The position numbers and the translations under genes are program-made. Source: Daucus carota subsp. sativus (Eukaryota > Streptophyta > Magnoliopsida > Apiales > Apiaceae). From it: a DNA stretch of 64,000 nt. The stretch spans positions 24,150,545 to 24,214,544 of the forward strand of contig NC_030386.2 in assembly GCF_001625215.2 (NCBI RefSeq), read 5' to 3'. Positions 47,558 through 59,154 of this stretch are shown here, piece after piece. The notes beneath the pieces are model-generated. The model ran no database searches. It was not told the origin of the DNA and saw nothing but the letters and a program-made list of their open reading frames with translations. How positions within the stretch are numbered: the stretch's first letter is position 1; every line of letters begins with the position of its first letter.

Positions 47558-48441
47558 GGGTAAAATGGCTAATTCATAACAAAGCTGCTTAAAAATTTGC
47601 AGTTTGATCATGGAGTTGAAAAAACTTTCAAACACATAACTTTGTTTTAAATAACTTTCAATCGAACGATCGTGCTGGTGGAAACTTACACAAACATTAA
47701 AGTGGCTTTGACTTTTAACGTCTCCGTTAAAAACCCGTGTACCCGACCCGACCCAAGCTTACACCGACCCGACCCAAGCCTAGTTACATCTAATCTAAAT
47801 ACAAAATAAAACTTAAAACACTTTATTACACTATAGCAGTGGCGATTGAGTTTTTGAGCGGGAAGCGAGCGAGCGAACTCAACTGAACTCACCGGCGACA
47901 ATTTCTCAGTTTCGTGCATAATGGAGTAAGTTTCCTCTCAAATTCTCTTCTTGATTCAGTAAACCCTCTTTATTCGTATGTATATTATGTGTCTATAAAC
48001 CCTAAATTCGTATGTATATTATGTGTGTATACAGGACTGTTCGAATTGTATTGTTTAACTCCCTCTTAACCTAAAATCCCGGAAATAGTTCATTTGATAG
48101 TGGGGAACATGGTGCTTTTTGGACACTGTAAACTTGGTTTCCTCTATCAACAATATGCTAGTTTTTTGTGACTGTAACTGAAGTTGGGATGATAATCCTT
48201 TTACTATTGTAACTGCAGGGGGAGGATGATTATTATGTTTGGAATGATGTATTTGCAGTATTGTTCTTCGTCCAGTGATGTTTTTGAAAGAGCGTATTTC
48301 CGTTAAGTTTTTAACAGAGTTAACGTCAATTACTGATATGCAAGTTTTTTAATACTTCATTAGTTGACTGTAAGCTTTTTCAACTCCATGACCAAACTGC
48401 AAGTTTTTAAGCAGCTTCGTTATGAATTAGCCATTTTACCC
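47558..48441. mobile_element. Mutator-like element with possible captured gene 5' end (Pack-MULE candidate)
   Basis: Inverted ends GGGTAAAATGGCTAATTCAT and its complement (to CCATTTTACCC) extend about 70 bp (GCTGCTTAAAAA, TCATGGAGTTGAAAAA). They are flanked by a perfect 10-bp direct repeat TATAAATTAC (47548-47557 and 48442-48451). The interior (about 47830-48060) looks like a gene 5' end: a GC-richer leader, an ATG at 47921 (ATGGA|GTAAGT) and a T-rich intron-like sequence. The parent gene is not recognised. TIRs and TSD are read directly; capture is inferred. Confidence 0.8.
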
Positions 48442-48456
48442 TATAAATTACTGAAA

Positions 48457-48647
48457 CGGTTTTTCTAGTGTGTGCCATGGGCACAAGCTAAGCGCGGAAT
48501 TTGATAAGTTTAAGAGATTTTGATTGGCTCTCATATTTTAATAATGGTGGACCCCCTGCAAATATATCAACCACACCAATCAAAATCTCCCAAACATATC
48601 AAATTCCGCGCTTAGCATGTGCCCATGGGCACACACTAGACAAACTC
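48457..48647. mobile_element. Mutator-like MITE with palindromic ends, copy 2
   Basis: Perfect 9-bp TSD TTACTGAAA (48448-48456 and 48648-48656). The left end CGGTTTTTCTAGTGTGTGCC and the right end TGGGCACACACTAGACAAAC plus TC match copy 1 at 19250-19442, as does most of the interior (GATTTTGATTGGCT, AATAATGGTGGACCCCCTGC). It landed across the right TSD of the element at 47558-48441, so it is younger than that element. Confidence 0.92.
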
Positions 48648-48946
48648 TTACTGAAATTATGTTTAACTCTTGTAACAAGACCCAACTACAATCCTCTATG
48701 ATCCGATCAAACAGAGAAATCATTGACCCTTTACTAACTTGTGCTACTACTAAGCAATCGGATTTAAGAATCATGTTCTGACATTGATTCCGCTTGATTC
48801 AACTTAAAAGCAGTAACTCCCCTCTCGGAAGCACAATCAGCACATAGTTTGTCCGTTAGCGCTAGATAGAAAAAGAAAAAATAGACATGTAAATAGCTTG
48901 GTGGTTATATGATTGAGTTCACTAGAGTACAAAATATAAAAAAGTA

Positions 48947-49227
48947 CTCCCTCCCATTTCTTTACAATTTATTTTTTTGGATTTCCTATCAAATTCTTTA
49001 AATTTCAAAACTTACCAAAAATAGTTAAAGGGTCCAACCACTTATCCACTTTTATTTAGTTTTCACACTACTTTTACTCCACTATCTTCTTTTTATATAT
49101 TAAAAATTAATGGGTCCCACCACTTCATCCACTTTTCTTTATCTTTTCCATTACTTTATACATATTTCTTAACCTCCGTGCGTCTGATAAGAAATTGGCT
49201 GATAAGAAATTGGAGGGACAGATAGAG
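48947..49227. mobile_element. Stowaway MITE
   Basis: Ends CTCCCTCCCATTTC and GAGGGACAGATAGAG, with TA at 48945-48946 and 49228-49229. The right end is degraded. Confidence 0.7.
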
Positions 49228-49229
49228 TA

Positions 49230-49985
49230 ATACTTAAGTAATAAGAAAGTTGGACAATACATCGTAGATAATCTGATACATTTTCCCTTGGGACAACTTT
49301 TGCTTGATTGACAACTTGATGGGGATAGAAAGAAGGAAGTTGGCCGCGCACCGATGCATCGGCTCTCAAAGCCTCTTTGATGACCATCACCTTTGCCATT
49401 TCAGAAGAAAACAGTCTTTGCCAAAGTGCCAATCCACTGTAATAACTTGAATCAAGTCCCCTCTTGCATTTCTAAATACAATCACTGTTCTAATAAACTG
49501 ATACTCATTGAACATCACAGCATCAACCAAAACCTTGATCATCGCCTCCTGTGGTATAACTTCAACTAACATTGGAAGTAAAGCTTTTGATGAACTTCTT
49601 TGGACCTCTTTTCATTGTTCAAGATAACTTCTAGATGATGCAATTACTACATTTATTTGAGTATGTTGTATGCTTGTTATTCCATACCACTTCATTTCTA
49701 GCTTTCCATATATCCCAACAAACAATAGCCACATCTGCACATTTATTCTTATTGCAAGCTGATTGAATCTTCTCCCCCCATGGAACGTATCATCCACTTC
49801 ACATCGGTGAAATTTTGAAATCACCCACTACCAGCACTGAAATACTATAAGCACGTTACTAAGGCATGAGTGATCGTTTTATTGTCTTCTCAGTAAATAG
49901 GACATGCACAAACTACTTGTACTTGTTTTTGTTGAAGCATTATTTTGGCTGGAAGACAATTTAAAAGATATCGCCAAACAAGAGC
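49230..49985 (-). pseudogene. Decayed LINE retrotransposon 3' part (zf-RVT and RNase H-like)
   Basis: Minus-strand frames with stops and shifts resemble the plant LINE C-terminal region. Near 49985-49880: NNALVWRYLLNCLPAKIMLQ, then VVCACPIY and ITHALVTCL, like the zinc-binding RVT region (WR..L..LPT, C..C, H.L..C). Near 49572-49280: VLVDAVMFNEYQFIRTVIVF, then RNARGDLIQVI and SSEMAKVMVIKEALRADA, like the RVT_3 RNase H-like domain. Heavily mutated, inactive. There are too few conserved residues to name a clade. Confidence 0.6.
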
Positions 49986-50476
49986 ATTATTTTGTTGAAG
50001 TATAATAAATTTCACTCACACTAATAATATTTATTATAGAAGAGTCCAGTATACACATAAGCCACTCATTTAAAATCAGTCCTACGTTATTTATTTTGGA
50101 TGCCGAAAGTTACATTGTTAAATACCTCAGTCTTGTACCTCCTGTAAATTATGTTTAGATAAACTATTTATACTCAGTGCCTTGCATTTTACAGTGCGTA
50201 CAAAACGGACAACATCTATATTTAGATAAAATTAATAATAAATTATCTTAATTTAGAACAACAGAGATGGTAAAGATTGAAGCCATGGAGCTTTCAATGC
50301 ATTCTGCATAGCAACAAAGGAAAGTTTCATCATCTTTTCAAGAACCTTCTTCCATTTATGGCTTCTTTCTTTTAACAACATATTTTATGCTCCCATTTTC
50401 ACATATATAGATACCCCTCTGCCTTGGCCTCTCTCATTTCCTTTTATTTTGTTGTAAGCTCTAGCAAGAATCTCTA
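49986..50476 (+). other. Spacer and promoter/leader of the NOI gene
   Basis: AT-rich; includes a TATA-like motif at 50404-50410 and CT-rich leader sequence before ATG 50477. No gene. Confidence 0.45.
50404..50410 (+). promoter_or_regulatory. TATA box candidate of the NOI gene
   Basis: TATATAG 73 bp upstream of the start codon at 50477. Motif and spacing only. Confidence 0.4.
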
Positions 50477-51474
50477 ATGTCCTCCGTAAGTTGTTTTTTT
50501 TTTTTTTGATTAAGAATGAATATTTGGATTATATTGGCTTGCGATATTATTTGTTTCATGCTGGAGACAGGATCACAGGAACGTAATGTGTGTGTTATTG
50601 CCTGCACAATTGTTCTAATGAATCACTTTATAAGTTCATTTCTTTTAATGATCATGCCCGTTGATCGTTCATAATGAAGCCTAGGCAAAATCCTAGGCAG
50701 GCTAGGGTGTCCTGTAATAACTTTCACCAAATTGCTGGTTTTGGATAATATTTGGTTAAAATTTCTTCCTGAAATTTCATGGTAAATGTTACATGGCATC
50801 TGAAGTCTGAAGATGGTTTCTTCTGTCTGCAGTGACAAATATAATTGGCTTAATTTATCATATAATAGATATTATTTTCCCTGTTGAATAATGTTTGTTA
50901 TAACATAAGATCCTGTGAGGGCCTTCCTCCAGACACCTTAAGATGTTAGATGAGTTGTTGCAAATTGCAATCGTACCATGGTTACTTACTCCCCTCAGTT
51001 TTAACTGAGAGGTGAAGGATTCAAACTTTAGTCTATATAGTTATGTAAATTTAAAAGTATGCATTTGATCATCTTAGAATAACTCAAGAAGCAATGCCAA
51101 AGTAATGAGAATATCATATATTTCAAATATTTTTCTACTCAGATGATACTCTGTAGTAATTTATATTTTTATTAGTCTGTATCTCACCTGGGAGCCACAT
51201 TGATCAGCAACAAGGCCGGCCATTGCCGAAATTCGGTGAATGGGATGTGAACAATCCAGCATCAGCAGATGGTTTTACAGTGATATTTGCAAAGGCTAAA
51301 GATGACAAAGGTGGTGCTGCAAACGGGGGAAAGCCGGGCAACGATGTTAAACCACAGAACGACAAGCCTAAGGTATAGACTCCCGTGTTCTTCTAAATCA
51401 TCCCCTAACCTGAAATTAACATACATTATTGCTCATTGTTCTTGGTGCAGAAGAAATGGTGCTGCTGTTTCTGA
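50477..51474 (+). CDS. NOI/RIN4-domain small protein
   Basis: A 65-residue protein of the nitrate-induced (NOI) family, related to the immune regulator RIN4. Exons: 50477-50485 (only ATG TCC TCC), 51208-51372 and 51451-51474. The joined start is MSSQQGRPLPKFGEWDVNNP. The NOI core PLPKFGEWD and GFTVIFAKAKDDK covers about residues 7-36. A Gly/Asn/Lys-rich linker follows. The tail KKWCCCF is a Cys cluster typical of NOI proteins and probably acylated for plasma-membrane attachment (family inference). The frame fixes the acceptor at TTGATCAG|CAACAAGG; using the upstream TTATTAG instead would put the exon out of frame. The 722-bp first intron hides the start codon. Symbol left empty because there are many paralogues. 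Confidence 0.85.
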
Positions 51475-51968
51475 GCATATTTCAGCAAGGTGTGTTGATG
51501 ACAGAGTTTGAATTAGCCTCAAGTGCTGGAAGATCAAGTGCAAGGGGGCTCTTATCTTTTCCCTTATTTTCAATATGTATCAGTAAGCACATTGATATGA
51601 ATGTATATTAAGGGGTAAAGATGTGTCACACTAAAGATATATTGTTCTCTCATACTATAAAGTATGTTTTTTTTGCCTGATTACAAAATGTCTTGGTTAT
51701 CTTTATGCCTCTTGCCTGATTAATAACAATTACGGTTTATGAACATCTTCTAAATCAAACATCACTAGTTCACGGGGCTGATCTAACTGCGCAAAAAAGA
51801 TGTAAGACGAGCGAAGTGCAGAGTGACCGTAGCATATCAGTGCCTGGAGTTTCAAAATCACAATATACGAACCCTGAACTATAAATTCTGGCGATAGATT
51901 GAGCAAAACATAGAATTTGATTAGTAAACACAAGAAACAATGAAGGAATATCTGTAACATGCCTTAAG
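51475..51968. other. 3' region of the NOI gene
   Basis: Contains the NOI 3' UTR; beyond that no feature is recognised. The minus-strand frame at 51730-51960 has no domain. Confidence 0.45.
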
Positions 51969-52290
51969 AAAATTTAGAAGGAAGCGGAAGAAAGAAATTG
52001 AATGACAGACAGAACAGCCACAGATCTAAACACTCCAACCCTGAGATGAGAGATGAAAAGGAAGAAGGTGTAGCTTTGTCGTCTTCGTGTTTATGAGACA
52101 TGACTCTGATGATCACCCTCTGCGACAGTGGCCATTAGCTCCACTGATGAAGTAGAAGAAACCTGGATGGTCCAGCTTAAAGATAGTGTCACCACTCTTG
52201 GAGTAAAAGCTAGGATGTGTAGAGTTGCAATTTTTGTAGTCTTCCTCTTTCACCTCCATCACTGAATCCTTCTTATACTCAAAACCTAGG
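51969..52290 (-). pseudogene. Phytocyanin (early nodulin-like) fragment, exon 2 only, frameshifted
   Basis: The minus strand reads, after an acceptor TTTGCCTAG near 52290, FEYKKDSVMEVKEEDYKNCN, then STHPSFYSKSGDTIFKLDHP and FFYFISGANGHC. This is the second exon of a blue-copper phytocyanin, including the conserved disulfide Cys pair and the Cu-ligand-like His of the GHC motif. A TGA then follows RRG, and the expected continuation (VIIRVMSHKHEDDKATPSSF) lies in another frame, so there is an indel near 52115. The first exon (signal peptide and the first Cu-binding His) is not found upstream as far as the Helitron at 53689. Probably a broken gene. Confidence 0.65.
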
Positions 52291-53688
52291 CAAATAATAT
52301 ATTTCATAGCAATTCAAATCAATGAACTAATTCTTTCATGCAGTATATAAGAGTGGTTACTAGGTACTACAGCAGGATCCCCAGCATTTTAGGACAGAGT
52401 GGTGAACATGGACTAATCCAAGATACTGGAAATAATGGTCTGTAAAATTTTACATTCACTTGAAATCAAAACAAAGCATCAATCAATCAACTGAAATTGG
52501 CGCAGCTAAGACCTGAACTAATTTTCAGAGGTGATTACCAAACTTAAACATAGAGTGAATGTGAAGTTTGCACTTCTATCAGGCACAAACAGTACCTAAA
52601 TAAAGATGATTGGACTTGAAGCCTTTAAAACAAACTTAAGTATTGGATACCAGACATGCATATATGTTGCTTGACTCTAATTTCCTATTCCTTATAAATG
52701 AACACCATATACTACTAGTACACCGTCTTTATCAGTCATCACCCATGTCCTCCTTAACAGGAGTGCAAATGAGCAAAGTTGTTTGTAAACAAATTTTGAT
52801 AAAATAGTACAATTTTTTTTAAAAAAGCAAGTGCATGATTTGGCTCATAAGCAAGTACGTACTTGTAAGTCCAGTGTGGATTTATAATTACTATCCTTAA
52901 ACCATTACGAAAATTAATTATAATTAGCACTATTGGATAGTCCAGTGGTGGGTTTATCCTCCGTTGATCCGGGACACCTGGGTTCGACTCTGGCTCACCT
53001 AAGGCATATAAGCCTGCATTGTCAAAAAAAAATATTACAATTTAAATTAATTTTTTTGACGAAATGCGAAAAATTTAATAACTAACCGAAACCCAGCTGA
53101 GACAAACCCTCGAACTGTCAATTATAACCTAATTAAGAAACACAAAACGAGCTAAACATATAGCCGCTTTGTTTTCAGATCGCTTAACAAATAGAATATT
53201 TAAATTCATTGAACCAAAAAAGTATTACAATCAAATCTCGAACAATCCAACCTACATCAATTGTGAACATAGTAGCATCACAATCGACCTTCACATAAGC
53301 AACAGCATCTGTAGCCCAATGTTCAGAATTCAGTTACATCTACTAATATTCGATAAAAAATGACCCCAAAACATAAACAATATTATGTCGTGAAAGCCGA
53401 AAGGTGAACTCTTGCGATATTTAACACCGTGCCATATTTGATACAAGACATACGGATCACAAAAAATATCATACAACAACTTTTTGAAAACGTTACCGAA
53501 ACTTATAACACGACACACAGAAATATCAAAACAAATACAAACATTCCAAAAAGATGGGATAAAACTGATAAATATAAGTGAAGATGAAAGAGCGAAGATG
53601 ATTAATCAAGAGAGAAGATGAAAAATGAAGAGTGGAGAAGTGGCGGCTAGGATCGGCTAAGATCTTGGAGGTCGTCATTATATTGAAA
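52291..53688. other. Spacer upstream of the phytocyanin fragment
   Basis: No phytocyanin first exon is visible. It includes a SINE at about 52933-53032. Other frames (53169-53363, 53330-53518) lack domains. Confidence 0.45.
52933..53032 (+). mobile_element. tRNA-derived SINE (short)
   Basis: An RNA polymerase III A box, TAGTCCAGTGG (52938-52948), and B box, GGTTCGACTC (52981-52990), are spaced as in a tRNA. They are followed by a short tail and a poly-A run (53024-53032). The sequence does not fold as a full tRNA and lacks a plausible anticodon arm, so a SINE is the better call. TSD not clear. Confidence 0.65.
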
Positions 53689-55364
53689 CTAGTGAAAAAA
53701 CCCGCGCTTCGCGGCGGCGTGATAAATTATGATATGAATCAGTATTATAATAGCATAAAAATTATTTTGAGCCATCTTCCCGTTAAACATATCACAAATA
53801 AAAAATATTATAATTAGTATGAAAATTTGTTGAAGTGGTCATCCTGTCAAACACAATACTAATAATAAAATTAGTTCGAACCCTACTCCCATCAAAAACA
53901 ATATTAATTCATAATTATTATTTTTAGAATGAAATTAAATATCTTAATTTAGATCAAAATTAGTTTGAGCCGCTCTCTTGTCAAACACAAAACCAATAAC
54001 AAAACATTATAATTTAGATATTAGTTTGAGCCGCCTTACTGTCAAACACAATACTAATAATAACTATTCTAATTATGATAAAATTAAAGATTATAATTGG
54101 ATAAAAAGTATTTTGAACTGTGGTCCTGTCTTAACAAAAATATATATTATAAAATAAATAAATAATTATTTTAGCCACTTTTCCGTCAAACATAATACTA
54201 ATAAAAAATTTATTATTATTTAGATAAAAATTAGTTTGTGCCGCCTCCCATGCCCGTCAAACACAATACTAATCGAGAATCATTTACGTTATCATAAAAT
54301 AAATATATGATTCCTATTTTATTTGTTAATTATTTTTATTTTATGATTCCTATTTATTAATTTAAAATTATTATTCTTTTATGGTTCTAATTTTTTGCTA
54401 TTAGTTTTTTAATGATTATTATCTTTACAATCGTTTATTTTTTATTCGAAATTTAAGAAAATTATAAAACTAAATTGGAAATAAAAATTGTACGTATTAC
54501 CTTACAAATCTTAAATATAAATTGTATTTTATCTATGATTATTATTTTAAATAAATATAATCCTATTCCTTTTGGCAATCTTAAATAAGAAAAAAATTGC
54601 ATTGCCTTTAGAATTCGGAAAAAAAAAAGGATTATATTAATTTTTGGAATCTTTCAACTTGATTTTTTAAATTATAATTATAATTGGATAAACATTATTT
54701 TGAACTGTGGTACCGTTTTAACAAAAAAATATCATAACATTGAAAAAAAATATTAGCCACTTTTAGGTCAAATATAATACTAATAGAAAATTTATTATTG
54801 TTTAGATAAAAATTGGTTTGGGCCGCCTCCCGTGCCCGTCAAACAAAATACTAATCAAGAATCATTTACATTTTTATAAAATCAATATATGATTCCTATT
54901 CTATATATCCTATTTTTGTTAATTATTTTTATTTTATGATTCCTATTTATTACTTAAAAATTATTATTCTTTTGTGGTTCTAATTTTTTTGCTATTAGTT
55001 TTTTTTAATGATTATTATCTTTACAATCTTTATTTTCTATACGAAATTTTTTTTAAAAAATTATAAGACTAAATTGAAAATAAAATTTGTACGTATTACC
55101 TTACAAATTTTAAATATAAATTGTATTTTATCTATGTTTGTTAGTTTAAATAAATATAATCCTACTATTTTTAGGATTCTTAAATAAAAAAAGAATTGTA
55201 TTATTTTTACAATCCAAAAAGAAAAGAATTGTATCACTTTTAGAATTCTTAACCTGATTTTTTGAATTATAACTATATTTTCTCTCCGAAATTCAAGAAA
55301 AATCAGAAGACTGAATCGAGCAATTCTAGAGACGCCCGCATCCTCCTTTATATATATATATTGA
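53689..55364 (-). mobile_element. Non-autonomous Helitron with internal tandem duplication
   Basis: On the minus strand the element begins A|TCAATATATATATAAAGGAGG (55364 downward) and ends with the hairpin CCGCG-AAG-CGCGG (53702-53714 on the plus strand), then a T-rich spacer and CTAG|T at 53689. These are the standard Helitron ends with insertion between A and T. A unit of about 582 bp is duplicated in tandem (about 54092-54673 and 54674-55260; shared ACTAATCAAGAATCATTTAC-type sequence). No Rep/helicase gene. Confidence 0.85.
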
Positions 55365-57264
55365 TTGATGATGTTTTACCCCGACACATCTTTTTGGAGA
55401 CATAATTTTAGAAAAATATGTTATTATATTTGATAAATTAGTGTAGGTCTGGCAGTGATGTTAAAATATGTTATGTTGAAAAAATTGTCTATAAGAAAGG
55501 AGTTCTTGTTGTAATTTTATAATGATAGTTTGGTAGTACTTTTTTTGATATTTATATATTTTAAGTTATAATATAAAATAATAACGAATTTGATGAGGTT
55601 TAATAATGAGATTTAAAAAACTTTCTCTAAAAATGAAAAGCGGCTTTTTCAAAAAAAATGAGATTATGTTTTTCTAAATACAATTTTAAGCTAAAAGTTG
55701 TTTTTAAATTTAACATACAATTTTTCACATATTTTTAAGTAAGAAAATATTTTTGTTGTTGCAACAGTAATATCAAATAGACGTAAATACACATTAAGTC
55801 TTGTTTTTTGCATGTATTTTTTTAAAGAATTTTTTAAAAGATGTGTCATTAAAACATGTTTAAATTAGAGATGATGACGATTTCGTTTGTTCTCTTAAAA
55901 TCCCAATCCGACCCGTGCATTTTGAATATTCAAATCGCAACCAATAGTCAAGAGGTTTAACACACATGGCATAGTTGTAAATAATTTACATGTAATACAT
56001 ATATAATTTTATTTAATAACTATTATTATATTTATATATGTTTTTTTTTGAAATAAATATTTATATATGTTATTATATTGTGATGTTGTGCTATTTGAAT
56101 TGCACTAGTAATATATTAAACCGTAATCCGCACTGCACGATTCGTGACAATCGGTTTGTGCGGTACCAGTTTTGTTATCATTGAATATTGGGATATTTTT
56201 AATAGTGACAAATTGAAAAATAAAAAAAAATCCATTAACTTGGTAATACTATGACAATTGAATGTAAGTGATATATATCCTATAATAAATTAAATTATTT
56301 TTCGATGAAAATGATATTATAATAAAAAAAAAATAGAATAAGACGTCCAACAAAAAAATAACAACCAATATCGTATTCGTACCTGATAATATATCACGAG
56401 TAAAATAACTCGGGAAATTGCTAACTTTAAGGATAAAGTTGAAAAATGCTCGACAAAAAATATTTGTATATGTACACATCTCGCACTCCTAACATCACTG
56501 TAAAGCTAGAGTAGAAATTAGAAATAGACCCCATCTTGTGCTTACATGTAGGTGTCAATGTGTTAGTGGTTAGATTAACGGAGGCTCGCCGATTATTAAT
56601 TGGATGGGACCATTTAGTAAGTATGGTCATTTACTCATTTCTTCAGCTTTCCTTGCTGCTTCTCAACTCTCCCAGTTTCCATGCTGCTTCTGATTCAGAT
56701 CGAAATATCGAATGCAACCACTAAATGAGTATATGCTGCACGTACAAAAGAACTGACATACATTGGTTGTGTTTGTTTGCAAGGAGCAAACGGTACTTCT
56801 TGCTTCTGCTTTTCTTGACCCTTTGTGTAAAGAAGTGGAAATATTTTTAAAAAGTTGAGAAGGCTAGTTCTTCTCTCACAGTTTTTTTTCCAAACACTTT
56901 ATTAACTTATTTAATTCTCACTTCTACTCCATTTCTGAAGTCACTTATTTTGAACTTCTTTCTTTCTAGTAGATATTACCCTGAAAGCCCACTTTGGCCG
57001 CAACATTTAGTCATTTATAATGGTCATATATGGCCTCATTCATTTTGTAATTTTTTTATACTTATATAATATTTTATATTAATTTTGGATTAAATGCTTA
57101 ATAAAAATTCAGTATTCATTATTCATGAAAATAATTCACTTATTTTTTTGAAAAATACATATATATATATAACTATTTCAGAAATATGTGATTATAAAAA
57201 AAATAATTATAGAAAAATTACTAATCCGTGACTTAAACATCACTTGATTGATGATTGATTATTA
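55365..57264. other. AT-rich spacer with degenerate repeats
   Basis: Contains a possible old hAT-like relic near 55870-56180 (CCGACCCGTGC and CCGCACTGCACGATTCG) and a copy of the AAGAAG/AAACGGT repeat near 56770-56960. The 62-codon frame at 56536-56724 ends in a hydrophobic stretch but has no supporting evidence. Confidence 0.4.
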
Positions 57265-57557
57265 CTCCCTCCTTCCCAGTTTAATTGTCCACTTTGCACA
57301 AATCACACAAATTAAGAAGTATTAAATGTGATATATTGTTATCATTGTCATGCATTGGTTATACAAATATACTACTAAGTTTTCATTCATTTTGGTTAAA
57401 AGTCAACATAGTTTGCATTGTAAATAATGAAAATTGTGTGAACTAGTAAATGTTAACATTGAAATTTGTTATAATTTGTATTGGACAAAGAAAATGGACA
57501 AATAATATGAAAAATTTTTTCTTGACAAAGTGGACTATTAATATGGGAAGGAGGGAG
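57265..57557. mobile_element. Stowaway MITE
   Basis: Ends CTCCCTCCTTCCC and GGGAAGGAGGGAG, perfect inverted repeats, flanked by TA at 57263-57264 and 57558-57559. Confidence 0.92.
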
Positions 57558-58587
57558 TAGGTTCTTGTCAGTTGTCATTTGTCACGGACAAAGTCACGGC
57601 CTTTAGTTTTTCCACTTACTTGACAAGGATTTCTGAACAGAAAGGATCTGGGCCGAAAAGAAAACTTAGCCCATCTGAGCAGGGCGAGTAGCGGGCTTTA
57701 GTGTTTGGGCTATTACCAGAGACCGCTACAAAGTCCAAGCTGTCAACGGAAGCGTTGACTAAAGAAAAGTAAAGTTTTTTTTCTTTCTTTTTTGTGACGG
57801 CCTGACGGCAAAGGAAAGTTATAACAGAAACAAACCTACAATTGGAATCAACAATTTTGTTCAAAACACCGTGCATAAAATTCCGAAAATAAAATATTCT
57901 CTCCGCCAGACTATATTAGTCTCTGAACTATATTCACATATTTTTAAAAATTTTGATCTCACTATAATCGAATACCTCAAGATTTTAATATATTTTCAAA
58001 AATTCAAGTTGAATATTCTCGGATTTCATAAATAAAAAATTATTTAAAATTTTAATTAAATACATTCTTTTGGATTGGAAAAATGAAACTATAATACGAG
58101 ATATTTGGTCTACTCTCAAATACAATAACCTCTATTTGAATTGAAGAAGAAGGGATCGGAGGCTTTGATGATTTATATCTAAAAGAACGAATTAAACAAA
58201 CTAAATGAGAAAGGTTAAGAGGGATTATTGAAGAAAACGAAACAACAAAATAAATTAAAAAAATCGAGATTTTCCACTGGAAAACAGACGAAAGCCCCGT
58301 CGATTATACAAAAGTAGGAGGTGTATGTTTAAGGAAAACCTCCTAATTTTTAGAGAGTGGCAGAACAAACACATATGATAATTTAAAAATTGATAATTTA
58401 AAAAAAGTATTGTTTTTTTGATCTACATACACAAATTATTTTAAATATTATAATTTTAATAAACCAATTATTTAATTGAATTTTTTTTTTTTGACGGATT
58501 ATTTAATTGAAATTGAACTATGTTTAGCCAAGCTATAATAAACATTTAACCAACGATTCAGCTGTGTTTTTAAAGATTAGTTTAAAA
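57558..58587. other. Spacer without recognised genes
   Basis: No supported gene. The minus-strand frame at 57616-57876 lacks a domain and splice evidence. Confidence 0.4.
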
Positions 58588-59154
58588 CTAGTTGAGAAGC
58601 CGCGCGTTGCAGCGGTCTATAAAAATTATATTAATGATTTAAAAGTAATATTTGTAGAATAAAATCAATTTGCGGCGACTTATAAAAATTATATTAATGA
58701 TTCAAAATTAATACTTGTAGAATAAAATAAATTTTATATACTTTCAAAAAAAAATTATATTATAAACATCTTGATGCAATATCAATATTAATATTTAAAA
58801 TTGCAAAATTGGACTATAATTCATGAGTGAAAAAATGATAATAAATTTCTACATGTAATTAACGATTTAAAGCATGACGAATCTTAATTTTAATTGTGTT
58901 TGTTTTTTGAAAAGTAATCATGTTCTTGACTAACATTGTCATTAACTTTTCCAAACACTACTTCTTAGACATATACACCACTCCCTGCATATAAAAAGCA
59001 TAAGGCTCTTTAACAGAACTGATTGATGACATATAGTCATATACATCGATCGCCAAATAAAAACAGACAATAACCTTGCAAACAACAACAAATACGTCCG
59101 ACGATCAAAACAAATATTATAAAAGAATAACCAACAAACATATATCACTGTGAT

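Noticed and set aside
52933-53032. tRNA-like A and B boxes
   Set aside because: No full cloverleaf or anticodon arm, and a poly-A tail follows, so it is called a SINE and not a tRNA gene.
56536-56724. 62-codon frame ending with a signal-peptide-like stretch
   Set aside because: Too short, no homology recognised, no supporting splice or promoter features.
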